Below, piece after piece: positions 11,091 to 22,124 of a DNA stretch of 64,000 bases (the first letter of the stretch is position 1; every line of letters starts with the position of its first letter). The stretch is from Odontocerum albicorne (lineage: Eukaryota > Arthropoda > Insecta > Trichoptera > Odontoceridae), in assembly GCA_949825065.1 (NCBI GenBank), contig OX463845.1, positions 28,085,315 through 28,149,314 on the forward strand, in the 5' to 3' direction. Below the pieces are notes generated by a model that worked only from the letters and a program-made list of their open reading frames with translations, had not been told where the DNA came from and made no database searches. Both the position numbers and the translations under genes were made by a program.

Positions 11091-11599
11091 GATTTCTCTT
11101 TAAGTCAACAGATTACTCGTTGTCCCTCCCAGACTCCTAAGATTTCGCATCACGTTATCGAAAAGTCCCTGTGTTGATTTGAGAAAAGGCATTTTTCTGT
11201 GTTGTTCAGCTTGCATAATGATCATTGTCAGCTGTTTCATTAAGATTTACTAACATGACCAATACATGCCAACCTTCACGACTTTGTGTATTTTATAAGA
11301 AATGGTTGCAACATTTGTTTTCGAGTTTAAGCTTAACTACAGCCTGTTTTGGAGCAAGTATGTTTCTTAGTATTTAGTTTGCAAAATTTAGTAACTTTTA
11401 TTGAGCTTTGAGTATTATGACAAGTTCATATGTCTCACATATATTACTATGGAAAAGATAATGGCAATATAAATTATCAGCTTGGTATTGCAAGACAAGG
11501 CTTTATATCTCAGCAGTTTGTGTAGTGCTGCTGCTTTAGTTCCACTTTGGGTCCTTTTATCTTTATTACCAGCCATTCTGAAAAAAAGCTGAATACATT

Positions 11600-12030
11600 C
11601 TGTAGAAATGCGTGCACTGAGAAGAATACATGAGGCGAAGAATGATCAATATTATACAGAATAAAGTTGTTGGGGATGAATTTAAACACAAAGCTGATGT
11701 GTTGAGTGATACGAAGAAGAGCATTCCGAGATGGTTTGGGTATGTAGAATGAATGAATAAAGAAATACAAATAAAACAAATATACTGTGCAGATTTGAAT
11801 GGAACGCGTGATAAACAAATACTAAAGAAAGTATGGTTATATCAAGTGAATGTTAGTTTTAAAGAAGGAAATATTTAAAGTCCCAGAAAGAGTTGTATGA
11901 GAAGGTATATAGATGTATAAGAGGCGATAGATGTTTATCGAGATAGAAAAGTCTGGCGCTTTGTCCTCTCTACCTACCCCCACAGGGAAATCTTGTGATG
12001 ATATGTATGCATAAAAATTATATTTCTTAT
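11600..12030 (+). pseudogene. LINE C-terminal relic, LRWFGHVERM family
   Basis: Through one frameshift it reads VEMRALRRIHEAKNDQ (11608-11655), SIPRWFGYVE (11725-11755), then KEIQIKQIYCADLNG. It ends in a conserved tail with RGDRCLSR near 11930 and CTACCTACCCCCACAGGGAA. The same family gives 541-684 plus 1921-2045 and 15838-16185. Stops after DQYYTE and VE show that it is dead. It provides the unbroken reference for the mariner-split copy. Confidence 0.75.
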
Positions 12031-12407
12031 TTTTATAATAACACTCAGTTAAAACTTCATCCTTTGCATTGTATTTTGAATTATATTTAATATGTACTGT
12101 TTGCACACTACTTTATTCGTAATTCCATTGAAAAGGGTCGTATTTTCATGTTTCAGTACGATATTTTATTGGATAATTCTCTCAGTCACTTACTGCCGGA
12201 ATATAAAATAATTTCAGACAGCCGAGTATCGCGTGAAATAGAAGTATATCCGTCAAAGGAACGGTTCCAAATTTGCTAGATGCTTACTAAGACAATAAAT
12301 CACATTGAAAATATATTGTGAACGGGCGTTTTGTTCCTGTTTCCACGACGTGTAAGGGGAATTAAGATAGGGTGATATTTTTTCCAAAGTTTGTGGAACA
12401 GTTTACC

Positions 12408-12535
12408 TACGTAGCCTTGGTATTAACACGGTTGTCACTCATCTGGAGATTTTGAGTTCAGTTCTATTCCCAATGGTAACATAAAAAAACCAGTCTATTT
12501 TTTTTTACATATCAGGTTATTTATATCTTTCCGTT
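12408..12535 (+). mobile_element. SINE family 2 head fragment
   Basis: ACCTACGTAGCCTTGGTATT (head), GAGTTCAGTTCTATTCCCAA (degenerate B box) and ATGGTAACATAAAAAAACCA follow the order of SINE family 2. The body is absent or unrecognisable. Confidence 0.55.
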
Positions 12536-12929
12536 TATATTCATGCCAAAAAAAATTAAATAAAATAACAAAATCAATATCCAAAAATAGTTGCTTTTAT
12601 ATTTTCACACCAATTTAATGCATTTTTTTTCCGATAGTAAAGTTTTTCAAATAAAAATGGTAAATTAATAAATGATACTCGACGATACGAATAGTCAAAT
12701 AACGTTGAAATTCATACAATTACTCGTATTTATTGCATAAGTAATTTATTTTCTAAATTTCATGATTCCACGAATACTGTTATTGTTTATATTTTTTGAA
12801 TAACCTTTTTTATCAAATAGAACACATTGTTAATTACTAATTAAGAAACACACACTCGCCATTGTTACATCAATTAAATTGGAAAATGAAGCTGCGCCGT
12901 GTAGTTTGTTTTTATATTTAAGTTAGTGT

Positions 12930-13011
12930 GCCGCTGCACACCAGCAAACTCCCCGGCCACGACACTGTTCTGGATCCGATGGCACACCGAAGTGAGACAG
13001 AGCACAGCGGC
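12930..13011. other. GC-rich hairpin-capable island
   Basis: GCCGCTG at 12930 is complementary to CAGCGGC at 13005-13011. The 82-bp interior is much GC-richer than its surroundings (CCCCGGCCACGACACTG). No element family is recognised. It might be the end of a DNA transposon or a regulatory remnant. Confidence 0.4.
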
Positions 13012-13061
13012 ATATTTTTTTCCCTTTTTGAAAGAATACACATGACCGAAGTCATAAGTAT

Positions 13062-13244
13062 TGTCAGGACTTGGTACTTGTTCTGCTATGATCAACCATT
13101 TAATTTATTTCAGTCATAAATAGCTTTTAAAAACTCAACTCACAGTATTTATCGTAAATTTTAGTGTTTCGATGGGAAGGTGTCAGGATTTGGTACTTGT
13201 TCTGCTATGATCAACCATTTAATTTATTAAAGTCATAAATAGCT
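13062..13244 (+). repeat. Direct repeat pair, 64 bp, offset 119
   Basis: GTCAGGACTTGGTACTTGTT at 13063 recurs with one change at 13182. Each copy runs to CATAAATAGCT (13125 and 13244). The copies differ at about three bases. The 55-bp spacer is unrelated to the repeat. Confidence 0.9.
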
Positions 13245-13399
13245 AATAAAATTTCATTCATGGTGTATAGTATATCGTGAGGATGATGTGCATTTTTATG
13301 TAAACAAATTTTGAGAGGAGAGTGTTAGACTAATATGACTAACGTTTTCCCATCGGTCCAGAGCTATTAAGTATGTCTTATATAAACAAATTTTGGAAT

Positions 13400-14140
13400 T
13401 TATGATTCTGTTATGGTTAGTAAATTTCGTCAGTGATTTCTGAAGTTGTCACAGCTTGTCACGGTCGATCGTGGGATTGTTTTGATTCAAGTTCTCTCAA
13501 CGCTTTCACACAGTTGTGTGGCCGTAAATCTTACTATCGACGTTCTATAAGGAATTTTTATTGTGACGTCAGAATCTCGAGAAGCTATTTAATCCATACG
13601 CTGTCCTCACCGCGCCTTTCTTGGTTCCGATCTCGACCAGTTGAAAGCTCTTATACTTATCACTGGTTGCTGTAACTTAATTCCAAGTATTCTTAAAGTA
13701 TTTCTATAAACTAAGTGTTCTCTTTATTTCCATAAAATTGGCTGGGCGAAATCCTATCCATACAAGAATTTTGTTATTGCCGTGCGTTTATAATTGAGTA
13801 AATTCTGATAATTTACCCAAGTGACAATCTTGAGATTGACGTACAACTTTATCTCTGGTCAAAATCAGCTGATTCTCACAGAATATCGAGTGCACTAAAT
13901 GTCCTGAAGTCTTCAGGACCGGGGCGAATATCAAAGAGCCCACTCGAAATTCCGTTTCGTCGCGTGTGACTGTATTACCGCACGAGTTGACGCCCACCAA
14001 CCATACTGGGGCGACTTCTTCATTTCAACTGTCGTGTAGTAGCAGCATAAGGCCTGAGAGCCCTATAGCAGTCAACCTGTGGTCTTGCATCTGATGCTGA
14101 ACATTGAAAATACATTGTGTCAATTGTATTGAAGTAAGGT
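13400..14140. other. GC-elevated anonymous region, possibly an LTR or element remnant
   Basis: The base composition is clearly less AT-rich than its neighbours and short mixed ORFs occur on both strands. A TGACGTCA-like site (TGTGACGTCAGA near 13561), TATTTAATC near 13586 and GGCTGGGCGAAATCC near 13740 could belong to an LTR with leader sequence. I could not find a matching second LTR or a gag/pol frame, so the assignment stays open. Confidence 0.25.
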
Positions 14141-14454
14141 GAATTTATTTATTATCTTTGCTTGTCATTTTATAGTGATATCTGAGTAAATTTAGAGATT
14201 GGTGATATCAAATTATTGAGAATTGGCACAACTCCGCAACGAACTGTTGTGAAATTGCCCCTCAAACAAAAAATACTTCGACTGTCTGTCCATCTGAAAG
14301 GATAGCGGGGTATCAGAAAGTAATCTGCCCAATTGAAGTATTCTGACGGGTTATCACCTCGTCAAGATCAAATATATACCTATTTAACAGCAAATATGTG
14401 TTTCATTGTATATTTCTACCTATCCAAGCATTGACGACTGACTTCTTCTTCCCA

Positions 14455-14520
14455 CTATACCTTGAGATCTAATAGAGGGTTGCCCTATAACCACTGACTG
14501 AGCTACCGGATTAAAATACA
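14455..14520 (-). mobile_element. tRNA-like A-box fragment
   Basis: On the minus strand, TCCGGTAGCTCAGTCAGTGG is a very good tRNA D-arm/A-box sequence, followed by TTATAGGGCAACCCTCTATT. No B box or full cloverleaf follows, so this is a truncated tRNA or SINE head rather than a gene. Confidence 0.45.
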
Positions 14521-14644
14521 TACATTGTTACATCTAGGGTTTTAGTAATGTAATTGAAATAATTAAATAAGGAAAATAAACTAGTAAACCCTATTGGTAT
14601 CGTTATATCCCCGAATAATAGGTGGAAAACATGTCATCATTCAA

Positions 14645-14732
14645 GAGGAGTAGCACAGCGCGGGGTTCAAACCGACGACCTTCCGCACGTAAGAGCAGTG
14701 CATTACACCGAGACTATGCACCTCTAGGCAGT
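14645..14732 (-). mobile_element. tRNA-derived SINE head, separate family
   Basis: On the minus strand the order is GGTGCATAGTCTCGGTGTAA (degenerate A box), CACTGCTCTTACGTGCGGAA (anticodon-arm-like) and GTCGGTTTGAACCCCGCGCT (B box with T-arm pairing). GAGG/CCTC near the ends could form part of an acceptor stem. The A box is too degenerate for a confident functional tRNA. Confidence 0.5.
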
Positions 14733-14799
14733 GGTAGCTTTCTATCATCTGTATATGTTTGTTTTATTTTTGATCAACGATCCCATGTACCTTACTAAA

Positions 14800-15830
14800 T
14801 TTCTTAAAAAAAGTATTTATGTACTTCATTGACAATATGTACAAAACATTCTTAATTTTTGTTTAACATTTCGACGAAACCAAATAAATAGCCACAACAA
14901 AACATTTTGAATAATATATAAGTACACGAGTCGAAATGATTTCCAAAAAATAACCATATACCATATATAATTAATCACACGATACTGAACCGTTCCCAGT
15001 CAGCTACCCGCACCTCACCATATCAATTTGACATTAATGCAAAAATATAATACAGTTAAAATTCAACACTTCATCAACTCAGCAATCAGCCAACTTTTAT
15101 AGCTATGGAAATGTATATCGGCAATCTCAGCAAATTGATTTGAATTAATGTAGTTCATAAGCACTATAACAATAATCCAACCAAAAATATAAGAAATATT
15201 TTTTAAGAAAAAAATAACAAATAAAGTGTTAGTGTTATCTTCTCAACATATAGTATATAATTTGTATGCGAGTTGAATAATACATGAAATGGAAATTGAG
15301 ATGGAATTGTATACGAGTTGTTGGTTACTGATGTTACTGGTGTACCTTGTTTAAGATGAATTAATAAATTAATTAGTTGATCACCTTAAAGTAAAAACAA
15401 AATAAATAATTTAATTTTTATCCCATTTTTTTAACAAAAAACTGGTCGTTCTACATTAAGGGTATAGATAAGGTGAAAGTTAATGACATTCCTTAGGGCG
15501 GCACTTGACCTCCCTAGCAAGGAACAAAGTCCCGCCCTACAAGTTGCGTTTTGCCGCTAAAATGACGTCATGAATTCGTTAATTGATTTACGGGAAGAGG
15601 TTTTCGTTTAATATTTAACGTTTATTAATTATGTGAAACAAGATTTCAGGAGTATTTTTATCATGACCAATATATTGTTATCTCTTAGAAGAGCGATCTT
15701 TCCAGAGTTTGTTTTCGATTTCAGTGTTTGTAAATTTTAGACAAGTTTTTAGCAGGCACAGTTAATGGATTAAAAATGTTTTCGCTTAAATATTAAAAAG
15801 CGAATTTCTTTTATTTTTTAATGCCTAATG
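14800..15830. other. No gene, one small GC patch with inverted ends
   Basis: AT-rich throughout except 15495-15545, where AGGGCGG and CCCGCCCT flank about 35 bp. No coding or repeat family is recognised. Confidence 0.4.
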
Positions 15831-15837
15831 CCTAAAA

Positions 15838-16185
15838 AACAAGCAGAAGAAAAATCACGTAAAATACCTTTAACGATGTTATATATCGTGGTGGAAACGT
15901 TGAGGTAATTAAGACATGTTGAATGGATGGATGACGAAATGTTGACTAAACATACTTGTAATTTAGGCATAAATAGTAGTCGTGAAAGGATATAACCGAG
16001 AAAAATATGGTTGGACCAAGGAAAGAAAGTTTTAGGAGGAGAAATGTAAAAAAGGTGCTGAAACATAATAAATTAAGATGTTTTGATATAGAGAAAGCGA
16101 AAGAACTGTGTAAACAAGGAAAGTTTTTCTCTCTATCCTCTCTGCCGATCCCAAAAGGGAAATAATGTCATGATGTATGTATGCG
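15838..16185 (+). pseudogene. LINE C-terminal and 3'-tail relic
   Basis: Frames contain LRxLRHVEWMDDEMLTKHTC (the FGHVERMDDERLTK motif), then RKIWLDQGKKVL (RKxWxDxI), KRKNCVNKESFSLYPLC and a terminal AAAAGGGAAATAATGTCATG. These follow the order of the family at 11600. Several stops interrupt it. Confidence 0.75.
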
Positions 16186-16376
16186 TTATTAATATCGTTA
16201 AGAGTTTTTTAAATTTTTTTTGTATTAGAACCCTTAAATTTAATTGTAACCCATTCTTTTATAAGTTAAAATTATAGCTAAAAGGAAAGTTCCACGATGA
16301 ATAGAGGGCTTAATGTGATAGTTTCTGCCTACCTAAATATGGATTTGGGTACGCTTATCAACCTTGGGATTCGGGT

Positions 16377-16640
16377 TCAATTCAAATGGATTGGTTTTTT
16401 CACATACGTAACAATAGGCCATTTCCATGTTGGGGTAGGCAATAAGGAAAGATTACCGAATTTTCCTGCAATGACAAAATTTTTTCGCTTTCTCCACATC
16501 AATACATCTTCTAATACATTTCTTTGTGTTTCTCTTACTATTTGCCTTGCTTTCATTGAAAATTTCATTCACTTAGTCCGACCATTCTTTCTTCGGTTTT
16601 CCTCTACCATGATTCTCACTTATATTATTAAATGAAGTTC
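16377..16640 (-). pseudogene. LINE 3'-tail relic
   Basis: The minus strand has an open frame 16568-16377 including QIVRETQRNVLEDVLMWRKR, then KNFVIAGKFGNLSLLP. This fits the RKxWxxxV..DVxxAKELC..DRxxW..xxxP terminal segment of the 11600/15838 family. Only the last 60 or so residues are preserved. Confidence 0.55.
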
Positions 16641-16684
16641 TATTAATTAAAAATCGATAGCTTCAATAAAATCTGACTTTTTGT

Positions 16685-16800
16685 TCTTCTTTTTTAAAGC
16701 TCCATTTCCCTTCAAACGTTGGTGAACATTAGGATGACTATTTTGACATTCGAGGCAGCAGCTTAGAACAAATATAGGTATATGATACCACAATAAAACT
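16685..16800 (-). pseudogene. RTE-like LINE C-terminal scrap
   Basis: The minus strand reads AAASNVKIVILMFTNV, equivalent to the LFRAAASKVxIxMMIANV ending of the RTE-like family seen at 32940, 38870, 58640 and (intact form) 21104-21949. About 35 residues remain. It abuts another LINE relic on the same strand. Confidence 0.55.
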
Positions 16801-17419
16801 AATATTACAAGTTCTTCAAAACCATCCTGGGCTGACGATGATGACAATGATAAGTTTACGGTAGGAAAGATGGTAGAATAAAAGTTCATTTAAAAATTAT
16901 TTCTTTATCTATATATTTTTTATGCTTTGTTATATACTTATACTTTTCGGTTGGCATTCTATTAAAACTATTTAAATTGTTGCTTTTCCATTAAAATTAT
17001 TCAACTTCTACGAAATTCTACAAACATATCCTTAAAACATATCAAACTTTAACAAAACTATACAAACATTTCGTTGTGTAGAAAATAGCTATGAAAGATA
17101 AAATTTGATTAAACAACTTTGAACAAGAGGGTCGATAGAGATCGCTTTTATTTTATGTTTCGAAACTTTCAATTTTCGTAGATTTTTCCCGGAAATCTTT
17201 TATAAAATTTCCTATTTTACAAAAATAGCTAAAAGCATTGGAACATAAAAGGCGTAGCAGCATATAACGAAAGTATCTCACGAAGCGTGTGTCTGATGGC
17301 TGTGAAAGAACCCCGAATAACGGGTTACCAAAGAATATTTTAAAATACTTGGGTCATTCAAACATACTGCTATGATATTTTGGAAAACTCTTTCGGTCTA
17401 AGGTTCACTGATATATTTA

Positions 17420-17600
17420 AATTCAGAGCGAACGCTACTTCATGTAACACTGTATGGACAGAAAAGAACGACGTAAAAAGGATAAACAGTGAACTAAGAA
17501 GGCTAATAAACAAACTCTGTCTGAGCGTAGCGCATTTCCATGATCGGAAAGGCGCTAAAAAAAATTCGGCAAGATAAGAGGGGGCGTGGGCAGTTAAGGA
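17420..17600 (+). repeat. Dispersed repeat X, plus copy
   Basis: It shares ordered blocks with the reverse complement of 22125-22235: CATGTAACACTGTATGGACA, GAACGACGTAAAAAGGATAA, AAACTCTGTCTGAGCGTAGC. A third, more diverged minus copy lies at 34555-34640. The 65-codon open frame through it is not convincing as a gene. The element type is unknown. Confidence 0.65.
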
Positions 17601-17699
17601 TATTATACAATAGATGAAGTATGTTATTGTTAATTTATATAAAATACAAACAGGTTGAATTATTATATGATGCAATCAGTAAACTAAATAAGCATTGAA

Positions 17700-18300
17700 A
17701 ACCTTTCAAAATATAATACAAAATAAAAGTTTAAAAAAATGTCTGATCCCATAAAGCAATTTTCCTAAAACCAAAGAACCCTTCGTATTATATTTACTAC
17801 TTACCTTGATTCAATGCCCTTTTTGGCCGTAATAAATTTTATTGACAAATATACTTTTTTAGTATTGCCTCAAGGCTCCACGTTCCCAAGCGACGTCTAT
17901 ACTTGACCATTTTTTCCCTAAAATATTACTGTTTTGCGAAAGTTCAAACATTCAAGGTACCCAAATTGGCCCTTCATTGATAACGTCCGAAGATTATTCA
18001 ATCATAAATCACAAAATCTGTTTAAAGGATCAAGCGTTTTCTTTATTTATACTATTTTGCATAAACGATTTCGCCCCCCTCCCTCCCACCGTAGGAAATA
18101 ATGGGTTTTATCGCGAAATATTTTCGAAATTTAATGATGAATTGCTGCTGCTCTGAAAACTGTTTACGGATGAACAAACTTAGAATCTGTTTGGCGCGCT
18201 TTTCTCACAGAGAGTTTGGCTTACCCGCCAATATTCCGAACCATAGAACCGTTTTATTCCAAATTTGAATTTTGATCAAATGATATTACCATAGAAATTA
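17700..18300. other. No recognisable feature
   Basis: AT-rich with a C-rich tract near 18072-18088 (CCCCCCTCCCTCCCACC). No gene or repeat family is seen. Confidence 0.4.
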
Positions 18301-18385
18301 GCCCCAAGTCAGAAGTGGATCTCATACCAAAGTGGCAAATCCTAGCCGGGGCGTGGCGGGTAAGACCCAAACCGAAAGGGATCAA

Positions 18386-18401
18386 GGAAAGAGAGAGAGA
18401 G
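18386..18401 (+). repeat. (GA)n microsatellite
   Basis: A short GAGAGA tract sits in a GC-richer patch at 18330-18440 that resembles no known family. Confidence 0.8.
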
Positions 18402-19021
18402 AGAAAAGGGATGATTAATTACGGCCAGCGGGTAAAACGGTGCAAACGATTTAAGGGTGTAATTTTTCAAAATCCTCAATTTTATAATATATATTTTGCA
18501 AAGTGCCAATAAACTTAAGTTTTTATTATGTGAATTCAAATTTATGTTGAATAGGGTAAGATTGATCACATCTTTGCGGACAAAGAAACGATATTTACAT
18601 TTTTTATACACAATATCTATGCGATCAATTCAAAAACGTATACGTTCTTCTAAGAAAAAAAGCGGAAATGGGTATTTGATAGGCGCCTAATATTCTTTGA
18701 TGTTTTATAACATCAATTCGCCTTTTATACTTTTTCTATTGAACATTTTCTTTTTAAGCTCAGAAGTCGAAGAAAAGAGCGAGCGATGGCATCATTAACA
18801 TAAACAAGTGGAGGTGTTACGTTTTCAATTTCTGTTCTTCTTGAGCCCTTCTTCTGAAGGAATAATCAATTGAATATATTTGAGATTTATGAAACTTACT
18901 ACTGTTTCCTACAATTGTTGAACATTCTTTTCATCGCTAAAATTTATATTTTGGAGAATGTGTAATAGTTTAAGCCTTGGAGCATATTTATGATTGATTT
19001 AATCTTGTTTAATCTTTACAG

Positions 19022-19120
19022 AGGAGCCATGTTGCCTATTTGTTAAGAAACATGTTTTTAACTCGAGAGTTACGGGTTCGAATTCTGATGGTACCCAAAA
19101 TAATAAAAAAACATTGTCTT
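19022..19120 (+). mobile_element. SINE family 2 head fragment
   Basis: GCCATGTTGCCTATTTGTTA (head), ACGGGTTCGAATTCTGATGG (B box, good match) and GGTACCCAAAATAATAAAAA, in the family 2 order. The body is truncated. Confidence 0.65.
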
Positions 19121-19574
19121 TACTACATTCTATACATTTCATATTTTCTAGGTCAAGTGAAGTACAAGTGAAGTACAAATATTTTCATATTCATCTTTGT
19201 TCTTAAGCACCATTGATAGATTGGCCAAATATTTTATTTTTATATTAATCGATGAAAGTATTTAATTTATAATGTTTTTATTGTGTGCTGCGTATTTCCA
19301 AAATATATATGTAAATTTAAATCTTTATGATGTCTGATATTCTCAAAATGTTTTTCCTTTTTGTATTTCAATAATCCGTCTAGTTAATTCTCCAGTATTC
19401 TCTATATCACTATATGAAGTGAAAACGTGAACGATGAGAAAGAAGGAAAGAAACATGACAAATAGCTTCGAGATTTAGTGTTCGAGGCGAATTATTCGTA
19501 TTAAATAAATTAATAAATAATATTCTATGAATTGGAAGGTTCATCAACGTCGCTATCATCCAAGAATTTTAAAT

Positions 19575-19890
19575 AGCCCAAAGATTTTCGATAACATGTA
19601 GGGAAAAAATCCTAACATACTTTGAGCATGTTGCCAGAAATAATAATAACGAAGGTCTGGTGAAGTTCGTGATCACGAAGACAACTGAAGGAAAACAAGC
19701 AAGAAGATGTTCTATAAGATGGACGAAATAAATAAAGTAGTTAGCATGATCCTCTTTGAACGATACATTCAACATGACCCAGGTCCGAAAGAAGTGGAGA
19801 TAGGTGTTGTGCCAAATGTTCAGACATCAGAAGGCACGACGTTCGGTATTGAGCACAAGATGGTTAAGAAGAAGAAACGAGATTATTCGA
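19575..19890 (+). pseudogene. LINE C-terminal relic
   Basis: In one frame it reads YFEHVARNNNNEGLVKFVIT, then EGKQARRCSIRWTK. After a shift the last part (NMTQVRKKWR and RWLRRRNE) has the AEDRxxWRxxV ending typical of insect RTE/CR1-like LINEs, finishing in an A/G-rich tract. The apparent splice donor AAG-GTATGAG after the 62-codon frame at 19707-19898 is coincidental within this relic. Confidence 0.7.
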
Positions 19891-20119
19891 AGGTATGAGT
19901 CATATGTAAGATATGAGTAATACGAAGTATTTTTGTTAAATTTTATTTCCTCTTTATCTTCATCGCGAGTTCAATGCTAAGTGTTGTGGTCCTTATCTAT
20001 GTTTGGAACTTGGTGTATAGTCATAGTTAGTCACCATCCTTTCCTTTAGAATAGACTAGTTGATTAATGTCACAATTTAATTAACTTTATAACTAGTGGT
20101 TAAATGATAAGATTGTTTA

Positions 20120-20360
20120 CAGTACCCGGGGTTAAGTAATACACATCGGGCTTAAGAAAGAGACTGTCGGTCATAAGCTGCTATCTTCGGCTTAGTAGAG
20201 CGTCATCTCTGTCACACGATGACGGCCATAATGATTGAAAAATTGCGACGGAACACGTGTATGAATGACAGAGACGACGCTCTACGAAGCCGAAGTTAGC
20301 CGATTATAGCCGACAGTTTCTTTCTTAAGCCCGATGTGTATTATTTACCGTCGGGCACTG
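20120..20360. mobile_element. Palindromic MITE, full-length copy
   Basis: A 241-bp fold-back element with TA duplications at 20118-20119 and 20361-20362. The left arm CAGTACCCGGGGTTAAGTAA then TACACATCGGGCTTAAGAAA pairs with the right arm TTTCTTAAGCCCGATGTGTA then TTATTTACCGTCGGGCACTG. Arms are about 45 bp. A second inner inverted pair (TGTCGGTCATAAGCTGC.. versus ..CCGATTATAGCCGACAG, and TTCGGCTTAGTAGAGCGTC versus GACGCTCTACGAAGCCGAA) extends the pairing, so nearly the whole element can fold. It is non-coding. The copy at 382-538 is a deletion derivative. Confidence 0.9.
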
Positions 20361-21091
20361 TACTCATAATTGAATTCCAAATTTAGCACTTGGTTTGATT
20401 TCATTTAAGACTTTTATCATAGTCATTTCCTATTGGATTCATGCTGTGTATCTGCCTAAATTGAAATATTCAATTCTTTTCCAGGTTCAAATTTACTACA
20501 AATTCATATGAAATATTAAGTTCACTACATTATTAAATATTTATGAAATTATTTTTCTTTAACACCACGTTAAAATGTTACTTCTTACAATATTAATTTT
20601 GTAACGCAATGTGAAACAGATTATGTAACGAATGTGACTTGAAGAGCACATTCGGATTAAAAAGAGTCTGAAATACGTATAAATAGTCTCAGATCCGTCA
20701 AGAATATGAAATCGAGAAAACAAAATATTAAGTTCTAAATAAAATTGAATCAATATTAGTAATTAGTTTTTACAAAAGTAAAACTTCTTTCGTATAATAC
20801 TCGTACCTTTCAACATACGCAATTGGTGATTAAAGCGGAAGAGCGTAGCCGGAATACAATATTAGCTTCAATCTCAGTAATTATGGTATACTTTGGATTC
20901 GTGATAATGTGATTCATGCACGTGTTCGTAACACTACCATACATGAAAAGGCACCAGCAGATTAGAGTGGAAGCCTCGTTTTTTAGTACTATCGGGAATT
21001 GAACTTGAAAAACAAAAGAATAAAATAAATTGTATTGTGATTTTTTGTTACACAGGTTAATCTAAAAGCACATCGATAATTTATGACAGGC

Positions 21092-21103
21092 AGTCTACTA
21101 AGC
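21092..21103 (+). repeat. Target-site duplication, left
   Basis: AGTCTACTAAGC, identical to 21950-21961, flanks the LINE fragment between them. Confidence 0.85.
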
Positions 21104-21949
21104 TATATAACTTGAATCTGAGATTCAAAGTGAATGGTGTATGCGTCAATAACATCAGGTACGCAGATGATACGGTTGTTCTGGCAGAGAGTATTGACGA
21201 CCTTCAAACGCTTATAGATAGAATTAATGAAGCCGATGTGAGGCTGGGGCTGAACATGAACGTGAGTAAAACTAAGTTCATGGTGTTTGGCCGGCAGGAT
21301 CACGCAGGAGCATGTCTTACATTGAACGGTGCTGATATAGAGAGAGTGAAAAAATTTAAATACCTCGGAAGTATCCTAGTGAAAGACCTCGACCCAGAAA
21401 CCGAAGTCAAGTGCAGAATTGAATCATCTCGTGTGACTTTTAATAAAATGAGAAGCGTATTCTGCGATGATAATCTGAACTTGAAACTTGGACAACGGTT
21501 AGTCAAATGCTACGTTTGGTCGGTGTTATTGCACGGAGTGGAATCATGGACCCTCAAAGTTGGTAGTATGAACCGACTGTAAGCATTCGAAATGTGGATG
21601 CACCGGAGAATGCTACGGATACCCTGGACGGATATAGTCAGCAACACAAGGGTTCTTCAAAGAACCAAAGTTGATAGAGAGTTGCTGATTTATATTAAAA
21701 TCCGAAAGGTGTCCTACTTGGGTCATGTACTTAGAGGAGCAAAGTACAAATTACTGCACCTGATCATCCAAGGCAAAATAGAAGGCCGAAAAGATTTTGG
21801 CAGGAGGCAAATCCCCTGGCTCCCCAATATACGTGATTGCACTGGCATAAGGGGCGTTGGAGACTTTTTTCGGACTGCCGGGGACAAACACGTCTACTCT
21901 CAAGTGATATTCAACGTTAAGGGGACCTGACATGACACTGGGAAGAAGA
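21104..21949 (+). mobile_element. 5'-truncated RTE-like LINE, reverse-transcriptase 3' part
   Basis: This is the best-defined LINE insertion here: a 3' fragment bounded by a perfect 12-bp target duplication. The first frame (21112-21582) carries KVNGVCVNNIRYADDTVVLA, with the YADD catalytic box, then NMNVSKTKFMVFG, VKKFKYLGSILV, and YVWSVLLHGVESWTL. A stop at 21580 splits it from the next frame (21592-21930) with MWMHRRMLRIPWTD, YLGHVLRG, GKIEGRKDFGRRQIPWL and a final FFRTAGDKHVYSQVIFNV. The 3' end is a short GAA-rich tail, as in RTE elements, not poly(A). The N-terminal endonuclease and RT fingers are missing, so it is immobile. Confidence 0.92.
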
Positions 21950-21961
21950 AGTCTACTAAGC
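21950..21961 (+). repeat. Target-site duplication, right
   Basis: AGTCTACTAAGC, an exact copy of 21092-21103, lies directly after the GGAAGAAG tail of the LINE. Confidence 0.85.
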
Positions 21962-22124
21962 GTCAAAATACTAATAACTTCAAACGTAACAAGAACCAGA
22001 CTTTGAAACGAGAAACACAGGAAATCGATCCCGGGACGCCTGTTTGCTAACTGTTCGTGCAAATCCACGATACCGATTTTAAATGCACTTGTTTTTTTTA
22101 TTTATTTATGTTGTTTTTAATATA

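Noticed and set aside
14645..14732. Functional host tRNA gene on the minus strand
   Set aside because: The B box is good, but the A box is degenerate and the acceptor and anticodon stems do not pair cleanly. A SINE head fits better.
16297..16635. 112-codon plus-strand frame
   Set aside because: It is the antisense shadow of a LINE tail read on the minus strand at 16377-16640.
19707..19898. 62-codon frame ending at AAG-GTATGAG, looking like an exon with a splice donor
   Set aside because: The underlying DNA matches a LINE C-terminal relic in another frame (19575-19890), so the splice-like end is coincidental.
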